Positions 26,230 through 34,013 of a DNA stretch of 64,000 bases are shown piece after piece; positions within the stretch are counted from its first letter, which is position 1; each line of letters opens with the position of its first letter. The position numbers and the translations under genes were made by a program. The notes under the pieces are model-generated. The model made no database searches, was not told the DNA's origin, and saw only the letters and a list, made by a program, of their open reading frames with translations. This DNA is from Nitrososphaeria archaeon (lineage in GTDB: Archaea > Thermoproteota > Nitrososphaeria > Nitrososphaerales > JACAEJ01), in NCBI GenBank assembly GCA_029775925.1, contig JARVKB010000004.1, positions 1 to 64,000 of the forward strand, given 5' to 3'.

Positions 26230-26682
26230 TTAATCGGTTCTTGATAAAAGAATTTTCAACTCAGATATATGTTCTTGTTCATCCATGATGACATGCCTTA
26301 CATCATGTTCTAATGTTAAATGTTCGTAAGGTAAACTATCCTTCAGTTCGTTTATTCTCTTTAGAATGCCTGTATAAACATCGACTGCGTGTTTCTCATC
26401 CTTAAGGTTCACTTCTAGAATCTCTTGTATGTTTTTTGCACTATGTGTTTCTGCCATGCTCATTGTTGGCTCTCCGTCAAGCATGCTTATCAATTTTCTG
26501 AAAATATCTTCATGTTTTTTCTCATCTTCTGCAATCTCTTTTAGCCTTTCGATGATTGGTTCTGCGTTCAATCCACTCACAAGCTCTGCATGAGCCAAGT
26601 ACTGTATCCTTGCAGCATGCTCAAGTTGTAAGGCTTGATTCAACAATTTAATTATTTCTTCTTTTACTTTTGTTCTTTCCAT
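26230..26682 (-). CDS. ferritin-like (bacterioferritin/rubrerythrin-type) protein
   Basis: A 150-residue four-helix protein with di-iron-type motifs: Glu in LQLEHAARIQYLAHAEL (helix 1), ExxH in AEDEKKHEDIFRKL (helix 2), Glu in LKDEKHAVDVYTGIL (helix 3) and MDEQEHISELKILL (helix 4). The spacing fits ferritin-like di-iron proteins that store iron or reduce peroxide. It is co-transcribed with the superoxide dismutase. The C-terminus lacks a rubredoxin domain. Confidence 0.75.
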   Translation of the reverse strand: MERTKVKEEIIKLLNQALQLEHAARIQYLAHAELVSGLNAEPIIERLKEIAEDEKKHEDIFRKLISMLDGEPTMSMAETHSAKNIQEILEVNLKDEKHAVDVYTGILKRINELKDSLPYEHLTLEHDVRHVIMDEQEHISELKILLSRTD

Positions 26683-26833
26683 AGGTCTTTTTATAAAAAG
26701 CTTTTTTATATTCTTTACTAAAAATTGTTAAAAATAAGCCATAAAGACAAATTTATACATTATTCATAAGAAAATATTATATTGCTTTTGTTTTAGATTA
26801 AAGTTTAAAATCATGTGATACAAAATCATAACT

Positions 26834-27424
26834 ATGAGCTTTACAGAAGAAGAAATAAAGAGGGCAGCAGATCTAAGACTGTGGATAGAAACAAGAATCT
26901 CTGAGCTAGAGAGAGAAATTGAGAAATTAAGAGAGGCTTTGTCAATAATAGATAGCATATTGCGTACTACAAGCTTTAAAGTAGCATTGGAGCTCGCTCC
27001 CCAGCCCGTCTCTAAAGAGGAACCTGTTATGATAGTTGCTGAAAAGTTAAAACCATCTGAGGAAGAATTCAAAGAAGTCCGTCAACTGAAGAGAAGTAAA
27101 GATGGCTATATATTGGGTAATGCATATATTTCAAACTCAAAGTTAGTAATAATCCCTGCGAGTGATGTTAGATTAGAAGTTTCTACACCTCCCTTTAAGT
27201 CATTCTTTATAAATAGAATACTTGAAGGGATGAAAAGTAAGGATCAAGAAAGTTTGTCACAAGGCAAGATAAAAAGCGAAGAAATGATAAATTATAGTGT
27301 TGAAGAAGAAAATAACGTGATAAAGAAAATCATAATAGAAAATTATAGAGATAAGAACAGGTTAAATGAGATTATAAACACCATCACATGGGCTTTTACA
27401 AGAATGTTGGAGAAGACAAAATAA
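26834..27424 (+). CDS. conserved-looking archaeal protein upstream of eS1
   Basis: A 196-residue protein. Residues about 3-42 form a coiled coil (ETRISELEREIEKLREAL). A middle beta-rich domain includes GYILGNAYISNSKLVIIPAS and PPFKSFFINRILEGM, and a C-terminal helix pair ends WAFTRMLEKTK. I do not recognise the family. It is followed within 45 bases by ribosomal protein eS1, so a ribosome- or translation-related role is possible. Confidence 0.6.
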   Translation: MSFTEEEIKRAADLRLWIETRISELEREIEKLREALSIIDSILRTTSFKVALELAPQPVSKEEPVMIVAEKLKPSEEEFKEVRQLKRSKDGYILGNAYISNSKLVIIPASDVRLEVSTPPFKSFFINRILEGMKSKDQESLSQGKIKSEEMINYSVEEENNVIKKIIIENYRDKNRLNEIINTITWAFTRMLEKTK

Positions 27425-27467
27425 ATTGAAGCAATTTATATTTAGTAAGTTTTAAGAGCCTGAATCG

Positions 27468-28109
27468 ATGGAGGTTAAAGTCATGGTCAAGACTAAGAAG
27501 GTTAAAGTCAAAGACAAATGGCGTGAAAAGAGATGGTTGATGGTTGAGGCTCCTGAGAGTTTTGGAGGTATGGTCCTTGCTTCTATTCCTACTACAGATC
27601 CCGATAAGGCTGTAGGAAGGGTTTTAGAGACAACGCTTTTTGACTTATTAAAACAAGATATTCAACAATATACAATAAAATTATACTTCCAAATAGTAAA
27701 AGTGGAAGGCGACCGAGCTTTCACAATCTTAAAGGGCCAAGAATATTCAAGGGATTATTTAAGAAGTCTTGTCCGGCGCGGTTCATCTATGGTCAACATG
27801 ATAAGGGATTACACAACAAAAGACGGCTTTAAGGTTAGGGTGTATGTTGTAGCCTTCACACAATTCAGAATAAACTCTTCGAGGAAAAGGGGGATAAGAG
27901 AAGCTGCCGATAAAGTTGTAAGTGATAAAGCAAAGAATATGACATATGATCAATTTTCACAAGAAGTCGTTTATGGAAAGATGGCCACAGACATACTGAG
28001 TGAAGCGAAAAAGATAACTCCGCTAAGGCACATCGGGATTAGAAAGATGAAATTAATATCTAGTGGAAAACCCGAAATAAAAGTGGAGCAAGTCACACAA
28101 ACCGCCTAA
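27468..28109 (+). CDS. rps3ae: ribosomal protein eS1 (S3Ae)
   Basis: A 213-residue small-subunit ribosomal protein. Recognisable segments are VKDKWREKRWLMVEAPESFG near residue 13, the glycine/aspartate region TTDPDKAVGRVLETTL, FTILKGQEYSRDYLRSLVRRG and KVRVYVVAFTQFRINSSRKRG. The C-terminal KITPLRHIGIRKMKLIS is also typical. The start ATG at 27468 is preceded by a weak purine stretch; a second ATG is five codons in. It lies close to the eS1 proteins of other archaea in length. Confidence 0.9.
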   Translation: MEVKVMVKTKKVKVKDKWREKRWLMVEAPESFGGMVLASIPTTDPDKAVGRVLETTLFDLLKQDIQQYTIKLYFQIVKVEGDRAFTILKGQEYSRDYLRSLVRRGSSMVNMIRDYTTKDGFKVRVYVVAFTQFRINSSRKRGIREAADKVVSDKAKNMTYDQFSQEVVYGKMATDILSEAKKITPLRHIGIRKMKLISSGKPEIKVEQVTQTA

Positions 28110-28114
28110 TTATC

Positions 28115-29320
28115 TTAACCTCTCTTAGCAGTCGATACAATTTTTATCACATCTTTATCCTTTAATATGTAATCGGCACTGAGACGATTTCCTCTTTTTG
28201 CATCTATAGCATACAAGAAACCTTCGCCCAACTCTGTATGGATTTTATATGCTAAGTCTCTAGCAGTAGAACCTTCCCTCATGACATATGCATCTGGTAA
28301 AACACGCCCTGATTTATCTGAGAATTTTTTTTCATCTTCAACAGGATAAACCACGATGCTTTTTAGCAAGTCAAAGTATGCAGAATTGATTATTTTTTGA
28401 ACGCCTGTACTGCCCCATGGCTTAAGGATTTTTTCATTTACAAGATCGAAAGCCTTTTTTTGCTCTGATGTCAGTTTATCAGGGTTAACGATACGGAACG
28501 AACTATCTCCTGGTATATATTCTATTAAGCCTTTCTCAGCTGCTCTTCTTAAAAGTAGCTCTGCCTCGGCTGCACAAGGTATGACCAAACGTTTTTTAGC
28601 TTTCAACCTCTCTATATTCTTTGCTGATGTGGGTAAGTCGGCCTTGTTGGCGGCTATGATTATGGGCTTTGATGTCAATCTTATATAACGGCATAGATTG
28701 AAAAGGTCTTCATCAGTCCATGAAGCCGGTTTTTCACGAATTAGTTTAAGAGCATCTATAGATCCAATTATCTGTTTTTCTGTTATCGATAATCCACTAA
28801 GCCTCTCTGCAATCATGGTGCTTATCTTCCCAGTGCCAGCCTCAGCAGTACGAGATATCCTTTGCCAGTCCCTTTTGATGATTTGCAATAACCATAAATC
28901 AAACTCTTTCTCTACAAAATCAACATCCAATAAAGGGTCATGGGTACCTAAAGCAATAATTCTACCTTCTTCGTCAGTCCCTCCAGAAGCATCCACAACA
29001 TGAATTAACGCATCAGCCCTTCTTAAATCATCTAAAAATTTATTTCCTAAGCCTCTACCCTTCCAAGCATCCGGAACTAATCCTGCAACATCCACTAATT
29101 CTACAGGTATAAAGCGATTACCATTAATGCAAATTGAATTGATAGGATTATCTTTGACTCCTAATTCTTTATGCACACAATCAACTCTCAAATAAGTTAT
29201 GCCTACGTTAGGATTGATCGTAGTAAAAGGATAGCTTGCTACTTGTGCATGTGATAAAGTTGCAGCATTAAAGAATGTAGTCTTACCAGTGTTAGGCTTA
29301 CCTATTATACCTACTCTCAT
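28115..29320 (-). CDS. YchF/OBG-family P-loop ATPase
   Basis: A 401-residue translation-associated ATPase. G1 GKPNTGKTTFFNA is at residues 6-18, G3 VDVAGLV is near residue 75, and the G4-like AANKAD is near residue 225. A C-terminal TGS-like domain contains LPDAYVMREGSTARDLAYKIH and GFLYAIDAKRG. The archaeal form binds the ribosome; nucleotide preference in YchF is for ATP because of an altered G4, whereas here NKAD resembles the GTPase consensus, so GTP is also possible. Convergent with eS1 with five bases between. Confidence 0.8.
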   Translation of the reverse strand: MRVGIIGKPNTGKTTFFNAATLSHAQVASYPFTTINPNVGITYLRVDCVHKELGVKDNPINSICINGNRFIPVELVDVAGLVPDAWKGRGLGNKFLDDLRRADALIHVVDASGGTDEEGRIIALGTHDPLLDVDFVEKEFDLWLLQIIKRDWQRISRTAEAGTGKISTMIAERLSGLSITEKQIIGSIDALKLIREKPASWTDEDLFNLCRYIRLTSKPIIIAANKADLPTSAKNIERLKAKKRLVIPCAAEAELLLRRAAEKGLIEYIPGDSSFRIVNPDKLTSEQKKAFDLVNEKILKPWGSTGVQKIINSAYFDLLKSIVVYPVEDEKKFSDKSGRVLPDAYVMREGSTARDLAYKIHTELGEGFLYAIDAKRGNRLSADYILKDKDVIKIVSTAKRG

Positions 29321-29375
29321 TAGTTTGATTTATGATTGGTCATATATTAATAAACTTGGTCTTTGAATTTAACTA

Positions 29376-30914
29376 TTAACAAGGCTCTATAGTTGATGGT
29401 GGCTTTGAGGATATAGCATAAGATACCCACGTTACGTTAGGTACTTCATTTGTAATTCTATTGCTAATCTTCTCTAAAATTTCATAGGGTAATTTGACCC
29501 AATTAGCAGTCATACCATCTACAGATTCAACCACTCTTATCGTAACTATATGCCCAAATATTTTCTTATCACCTACTACTCCTACTGCCTTATCATCCCC
29601 TACTATGGCAAAGGCTTGCCAAACCTTATCATAAAGACCTGCTCTCTTCAATTCATCTTCAACTATATAGTTTGCTTCTCTACATATCTTTATCTTCTCT
29701 TCAGTTACTTCGCCCATTATCCTAACAGATAAGCCTGGTCCTGGAAAAGGATGTCTTCTTATGATATCTTCTGGCAATCCTAGTAAACGAGCTACTTTTC
29801 TAACTTCATCTTTGTACAGCATTCTTAATGGTTCTAATAGTTTAAATTCCATCCAGTCAGGAAGACCTGCAACATTATGATGAGTCTTTATTCTCGATGC
29901 AATACTGCCTGCTTTAGCACTTTCTATTACATCAGGGTATAGGGTTCCTTGGGCAAGCCATTGAAAACCTCCAAGATTTTTGCTTTCTTCAGTAAAAACT
30001 TTAATGAATTCTTCTCCTATTATTCTTCGTTTTTCTTCTGGATCGTTTACCCCCTTTAATCTACTTAAGAACCTTTTAGATGCATCGATGTAGATCAAAT
30101 TCATCTTAAAGTTATCATTAAATATCTTAATTATCTGCTGAGCTTCATCCTTTCTTAAAAGACCATGATCTATAAAGATACAAGTGAGATTTTCTCCTAT
30201 AGCCCTATAAATTAAAGCAGCTGTAGTAAAAGAATCGATACCACCACTCAAAGCACAAAGAACTTTTTCATTTCCTACTTTGCATTTTATTTCAGATATT
30301 GCTTTTTCTATAAATGACTCTATTTTCCATGTTGACTTACAATTACATATGTTAAAGATAAAATTCTTAAGAATATCAATGCCTCTCTCTGTATGGAAAA
30401 CTTCAGGATGAAACTGAAGACCGAAGATTTTCTTATCTTTACTTCTCATAGCTGCAATAGGACTGTTCTCTGATTCCGCTATAACATCAAAGCCTTTTGG
30501 GACACTATCAACGTAATCTCCATGACTCATCCAGACTATAGTTTTATCATTAAATCCTTGAAAAAGATCAGATTTATCTTTAATGATAAGTTCTGTCTTC
30601 CCATACTCTCTCTTCTTACCTTTTTTCACAGATCCACCTAAAATATAGGCAATAATTTGCATGCCATAACATATACCAAGGATAGGTATTCCTAAATCGA
30701 AAATCTTCTTATCACATAAAGGAGCATCTTTATCATAAACACTAGCAGGGCTTCCAGATAAAACTATTCCTTTAGGATCCATTAAGGTTAACTCTTTTGC
30801 AGGAGTATCGAAAGGAAATATATCCGATCTAACTTCATTCTCTCTTATACGCCTAGCTATTAGATGCGTATATTGGCTTCCGAAATCAAGTACGGCTATT
30901 ATATCTTCCATCAT
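29376..30914 (-). CDS. guaA: GMP synthase (glutamine-hydrolysing), fused form
   Basis: A 512-residue enzyme that aminates XMP to GMP. The class I amidotransferase domain (about 1-190) contains the nucleophile Cys82 in LGICYGMQ and FHPEV with the catalytic His. The ATP pyrophosphatase domain has LSGGIDSFTTAAL (about residues 224-236), and the dimerisation domain contains HPFPGPGLSVRIMGEV and ends with ISSKPPSTIEPC. Many archaea have this enzyme as two separate subunits; here it is fused. One of the first two Met codons is the start. Confidence 0.9.
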   Translation of the reverse strand: MMEDIIAVLDFGSQYTHLIARRIRENEVRSDIFPFDTPAKELTLMDPKGIVLSGSPASVYDKDAPLCDKKIFDLGIPILGICYGMQIIAYILGGSVKKGKKREYGKTELIIKDKSDLFQGFNDKTIVWMSHGDYVDSVPKGFDVIAESENSPIAAMRSKDKKIFGLQFHPEVFHTERGIDILKNFIFNICNCKSTWKIESFIEKAISEIKCKVGNEKVLCALSGGIDSFTTAALIYRAIGENLTCIFIDHGLLRKDEAQQIIKIFNDNFKMNLIYIDASKRFLSRLKGVNDPEEKRRIIGEEFIKVFTEESKNLGGFQWLAQGTLYPDVIESAKAGSIASRIKTHHNVAGLPDWMEFKLLEPLRMLYKDEVRKVARLLGLPEDIIRRHPFPGPGLSVRIMGEVTEEKIKICREANYIVEDELKRAGLYDKVWQAFAIVGDDKAVGVVGDKKIFGHIVTIRVVESVDGMTANWVKLPYEILEKISNRITNEVPNVTWVSYAISSKPPSTIEPC

Positions 30915-31200
30915 GTGCTATTATATTCTAAAACACTAAAATAAGAGCATTTTGAAGTATTTCTAATGCTAGCGTGGTTTTTTCCTGTTATAAGAAAACT
31001 ATTAAATTCGTAAGGAATTCTTGGTACACTTGTCAAATTATCTATTAACACATCTTGTTAAGAAGATCTAAGATTTCTTCGGTAATAATCAATCTTTAAG
31101 TTCAGGTTGTTTTTTATACCTTTACGGGATTCGATCAAATTAAACTTCTTCGCTAAGTTGCCTTCCAAGACAACTCTTATTACTATTTTTATCACTTAAA
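30915..31200. other. intergenic region before the glutamate synthase operon
   Basis: About 290 bases without a recognisable gene between divergent guaA and the glutamate synthase promoter. A short hairpin-forming stretch (AAGTTGCCTTCCAAGACAACTCTT at about 31151-31174 includes AGTTG...CAACT) may be a regulatory dyad. No ORF looks coding. Confidence 0.4.
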
Positions 31201-31201
31201 G

Positions 31202-31260
31202 TGTCTCTTTGTCCCGTTTTAACACCTTAAGTCCTAAAAAGAGACAAAAAGTATATAAAC
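31202..31260 (+). promoter_or_regulatory. promoter with inverted repeat, glutamate synthase operon
   Basis: TGTCTCTTT at 31202-31210 and its exact reverse complement AAAGAGACA at 31238-31246 form an inverted repeat with a 27-base spacer. The right arm runs into AAAAAGTATATAAAC, a strong archaeal BRE/TATA element (TATATAAA at about 31252-31259). Transcription would begin about 25 bases downstream, near 31280, a few bases before the small ORF. Overlap of the right arm with the BRE suggests a repressor site, perhaps responding to nitrogen. Confidence 0.7.
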
Positions 31261-31283
31261 TTTAGAGAAGAGAAGCCTAGTTT

Positions 31284-31421
31284 ATGATAAAAAGTAGTAT
31301 AGAAGATATAGGGATTGATCAGACCGAGAAAATCCTGAGAGTCTCGGATAGGGTAAAAACCCCCAGCATTAGGCTCTCTATACAGGAATCAAAGAACCTC
31401 TTGAGACTCTGGAAAAGATGA
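31284..31421 (+). CDS. 45-residue small protein leading the glutamate synthase operon
   Basis: ATG at 31284 to TGA at 31421. The product starts MIKSSIEDIGIDQTEKILRV and ends LLRLWKR; it is charged, with likely helices. It is the first reading frame after the TATA element, with a leader of only a few bases, as is common for archaeal first genes, and it ends 30 bases before the FMN protein gene. No known family is recognised. It could be a regulator or subunit of the synthase, or a leader peptide. The regular coding character and the exact fit to the promoter argue for translation. Confidence 0.5.
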   Translation: MIKSSIEDIGIDQTEKILRVSDRVKTPSIRLSIQESKNLLRLWKR

Positions 31422-31451
31422 GAAAGAATTGCACTAAACTTTGGTGAGATA

Positions 31452-33059
31452 ATGACAGAACGAGTTTTAAGGAATTCTTCTTATCTAAATGGAAAGTCTA
31501 CAGTTGGAACTACAACGAGGGTTAAGGATGTTAGCCCTACGAGTGGTATGTGTCCAATCTGCATAAGAAACTGTCCAATTTTATGTGAGATAAGCCTTTC
31601 AGCTTTTAGAGGACGAGAAGCCCTTTATCCTGATCCTACTCAATATGGAACTAGCACAGCTGGAGCCCTCAAAGATTTTAGACTAGATTGGTCAGACTTT
31701 AACATACAATCAGATTTATTGAATGTCGAAGGAATAGCTCCTGATCCTGATGTAGCTCTATTCCCTAACGTTAAACTTGAAACCAAAGTTGGAGGAATTT
31801 CCCTCAAGTTACCAATAGTGATAGGTGCTTACGGATCAACCGATGTAGCAAGACTGAACTGGGATGGACTAGCGATTGGAGCTGCTCTGTCTGGAATCAT
31901 AATAACTATTGGTGAAAATGTAGTTGGGATGGATCCAGAAGCCAAGATCGATTCAGGGAAGGTAACCTTCTCCAAGGAACTGAAAAGGAGAGTAGATGTT
32001 TTCAGAGAATTCTGGGATGGTAAATATGGAGAGGTAGCCGTTCAAACAAATGTTGAAGATCAAAGGCTAGGAGTCGATACATACGCCATTTCGAAGCTTG
32101 AGGTCAATATAATAGAAAGGAAGTGGGGGCAAGGAGCCAAGGCTATAGGTGGCGAGACTAGAATCAATGAATTAAATAAGGCATTATTGCTAAAGAGAAG
32201 AGGGTATTTGGTAATCCCTGATCCAGAGGATAAATCAGTTCAAGAAGCCTTCAAAGATGGTGTCTTTCATAGTTTTGAGAGACATAGCAGGGTTGGAATA
32301 CCCAATGAGAAGAGTTTTATCGAGGATATTGAATGGCTCAGGGAACAAGGAGCTAAGAAAGTTTTCCTAAAGACTGGAGCTTATAGGCCTTCAGTAGTGG
32401 CTTTTACCATGAAAGTTGCTTCAGAAGCAAGAATTGATGCTGTTACGTTTGATGGAGCAGGTGGAGGAACTGGCATGAGCCCAGTTCCTATGATGGATGA
32501 AATGAGTACTCCTACTGTATATCTACAGGCACAAGTCATGAAGTGTGCAGAAATCTTAAGAAAGAAGGGAAGATACATACCTGATATAATAATGGCTGGT
32601 GGCTTCATAAGTGAAACACAAATATTCAAATCCATAGCTATGAGTAATTTTGGTGAGGGTCCTTACGTAAAAGCGATACTAATGGCAAGAGCCCCTCTAA
32701 CAGCAGTAATGAAGTCATCTTATTTTGTCGAACTATCCGAAAAAGGGCAGTTGCCAAAGACTTTTGCAGATAGATATGGTTCAAAACCTGAAAACTTCTT
32801 TATTTCCACAACGGAGCTTAAGAGGAAAATTGGCGATAGGTTCAGAAAAGTACCATGGTCCGCAGTAGGACTCTACGGTTTCCTTCATGATAGGATAGGA
32901 GTTGGTTTACAACAGTTAATGGCTGGTGCAAGAAAGTGGAACTTAAGTTTGTTGAATAGGGGAGATCTAGTTTCTCTCACAGAGAGGGCAAAAAGGGTTA
33001 CTGGTATTCCTTTAGTCGAGGAAGCAGAAGCAGATATAATGGAAAGAATGCTCGAATAA
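31452..33059 (+). CDS. FMN-binding glutamate synthase family protein (paralogue 1)
   Basis: A 535-residue protein with the alpha/beta-barrel of the glutamate synthase FMN domain: KLPIVIGAYGSTDVARLNWD, VFLKTGAYRPSVVAFTMKVA, the FMN-phosphate region TFDGAGGGTGMSPVPMMDE, and IIMAGGFISETQIFKSIA. The N-terminus has CPICIRNCPILCEIS, which could bind an iron-sulfur cluster or zinc. GGTGA lies just before the ATG. It is followed by an amidotransferase and a second, different FMN protein. The pairing of two FMN-barrel paralogues is unusual; this one may use another substrate or a partner role in electron transfer. Confidence 0.75.
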   Translation: MTERVLRNSSYLNGKSTVGTTTRVKDVSPTSGMCPICIRNCPILCEISLSAFRGREALYPDPTQYGTSTAGALKDFRLDWSDFNIQSDLLNVEGIAPDPDVALFPNVKLETKVGGISLKLPIVIGAYGSTDVARLNWDGLAIGAALSGIIITIGENVVGMDPEAKIDSGKVTFSKELKRRVDVFREFWDGKYGEVAVQTNVEDQRLGVDTYAISKLEVNIIERKWGQGAKAIGGETRINELNKALLLKRRGYLVIPDPEDKSVQEAFKDGVFHSFERHSRVGIPNEKSFIEDIEWLREQGAKKVFLKTGAYRPSVVAFTMKVASEARIDAVTFDGAGGGTGMSPVPMMDEMSTPTVYLQAQVMKCAEILRKKGRYIPDIIMAGGFISETQIFKSIAMSNFGEGPYVKAILMARAPLTAVMKSSYFVELSEKGQLPKTFADRYGSKPENFFISTTELKRKIGDRFRKVPWSAVGLYGFLHDRIGVGLQQLMAGARKWNLSLLNRGDLVSLTERAKRVTGIPLVEEAEADIMERMLE

Positions 33060-33098
33060 ATTTCTTCTTTTATTTTTTATTTTAATGGTGAAGAAAAA

Positions 33099-34013
33099 AT
33101 CTGCGGTATAATTGGCCTTTCAATTTGTAATGATAAGGATACTCGACTTGGAAAGCTATTAATCAAAATGATGGATGCTCTTCAGCATCGTGGGAAGGAT
33201 TCTGCAGGCATAGCTATATATAACAAAAGTCCTTCCGCTAGTGATGAATACATACTGAGACTATTTACTCAAGATGTTATAGGGGCTGCCAGCCAAGTCT
33301 CAACTGCTATAGCAAAAGCAGGCGGAGACATCAGAAGCATCCAGTTAAATCACGTTAACGGCTTTGGGTTTGATAGATATTTAATCAAGACAAGAAAAGA
33401 AAATCTCGAAGAAATAGTCCACGAAATCAATTCAACCAAAGTTTCTCGAGTTCTCAGTGTAGGACGTTCTATGGAGATAATAAAGGATGTTTGTACTGTA
33501 GAAGAATTAGATAAAAGGTTTAAGATTTCTAATTTAAATGGGACTCATGGAATCGGACATGTACGCTTCTCTACTGAAAGTAAAGTGGACCTCTTTCATG
33601 CTCATCCTTTCCAGTCTTTCAATTATCCAGATATAGCTGTTGTCCATAACGGGCAGATCACAAACTATTATAAAACAAGAGATAAGCTTGAGAGAAGAGG
33701 ACATAAATTTGAGACAGAGAACGATTCAGAGCTAATCGTCCATTATGTAGCTGATAAACTTGAGAATGGTTCAGACCTTGAGGAAGCTTTGAGTGAATCT
33801 GTGAAAGACCTTGATGGACCTTTCTCTTACATAATTTCAACGTCAGATGCTATAGGTGTAGCAAAAGACAAGTTAGGATTAAGGCCAGCTCTTGTAATGG
33901 AAAGTGATGAAATCTTTGCTATTGCATCTGAAGAGGTTGCTCTAAGAACCCTTGAGCATATTGGAACTATCCGTAATTTAAAGCCAGGAGAGGTGTTGAC
34001 ATGGAGAAAGTAG
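33099..34013 (+). CDS. class II glutamine amidotransferase domain of glutamate synthase, apparent AUC start
   Basis: A 304-residue Ntn amidotransferase that releases ammonia from glutamine. The catalytic Cys must follow the initiator. The frame reads ATC TGC GGT ATA ATT, that is (I)CGIIGLSICNDKD, with GGTGA seven bases before the ATC. No ATG, GTG or TTG lies between the preceding stop and this Cys. The next ATG at 33168 would delete the nucleophile. Other motifs are present: MDALQHRGKDSAGIAIYNK, GIGHVRFSTES, VVHNGQITNYYKTRDKL and TENDSELIVHYV. Therefore either AUC is used as start or the assembly has ATG mis-called as ATC. It lies 39 bases after paralogue 1 and overlaps the next gene by 13 bases. 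Confidence 0.75.
   Translation: MCGIIGLSICNDKDTRLGKLLIKMMDALQHRGKDSAGIAIYNKSPSASDEYILRLFTQDVIGAASQVSTAIAKAGGDIRSIQLNHVNGFGFDRYLIKTRKENLEEIVHEINSTKVSRVLSVGRSMEIIKDVCTVEELDKRFKISNLNGTHGIGHVRFSTESKVDLFHAHPFQSFNYPDIAVVHNGQITNYYKTRDKLERRGHKFETENDSELIVHYVADKLENGSDLEEALSESVKDLDGPFSYIISTSDAIGVAKDKLGLRPALVMESDEIFAIASEEVALRTLEHIGTIRNLKPGEVLTWRK

Noticed and set aside
33168-34013. Amidotransferase gene starting at the first ATG
   Set aside because: This start would remove the catalytic cysteine and the strand CGIIGL; the upstream ATC start fits better.
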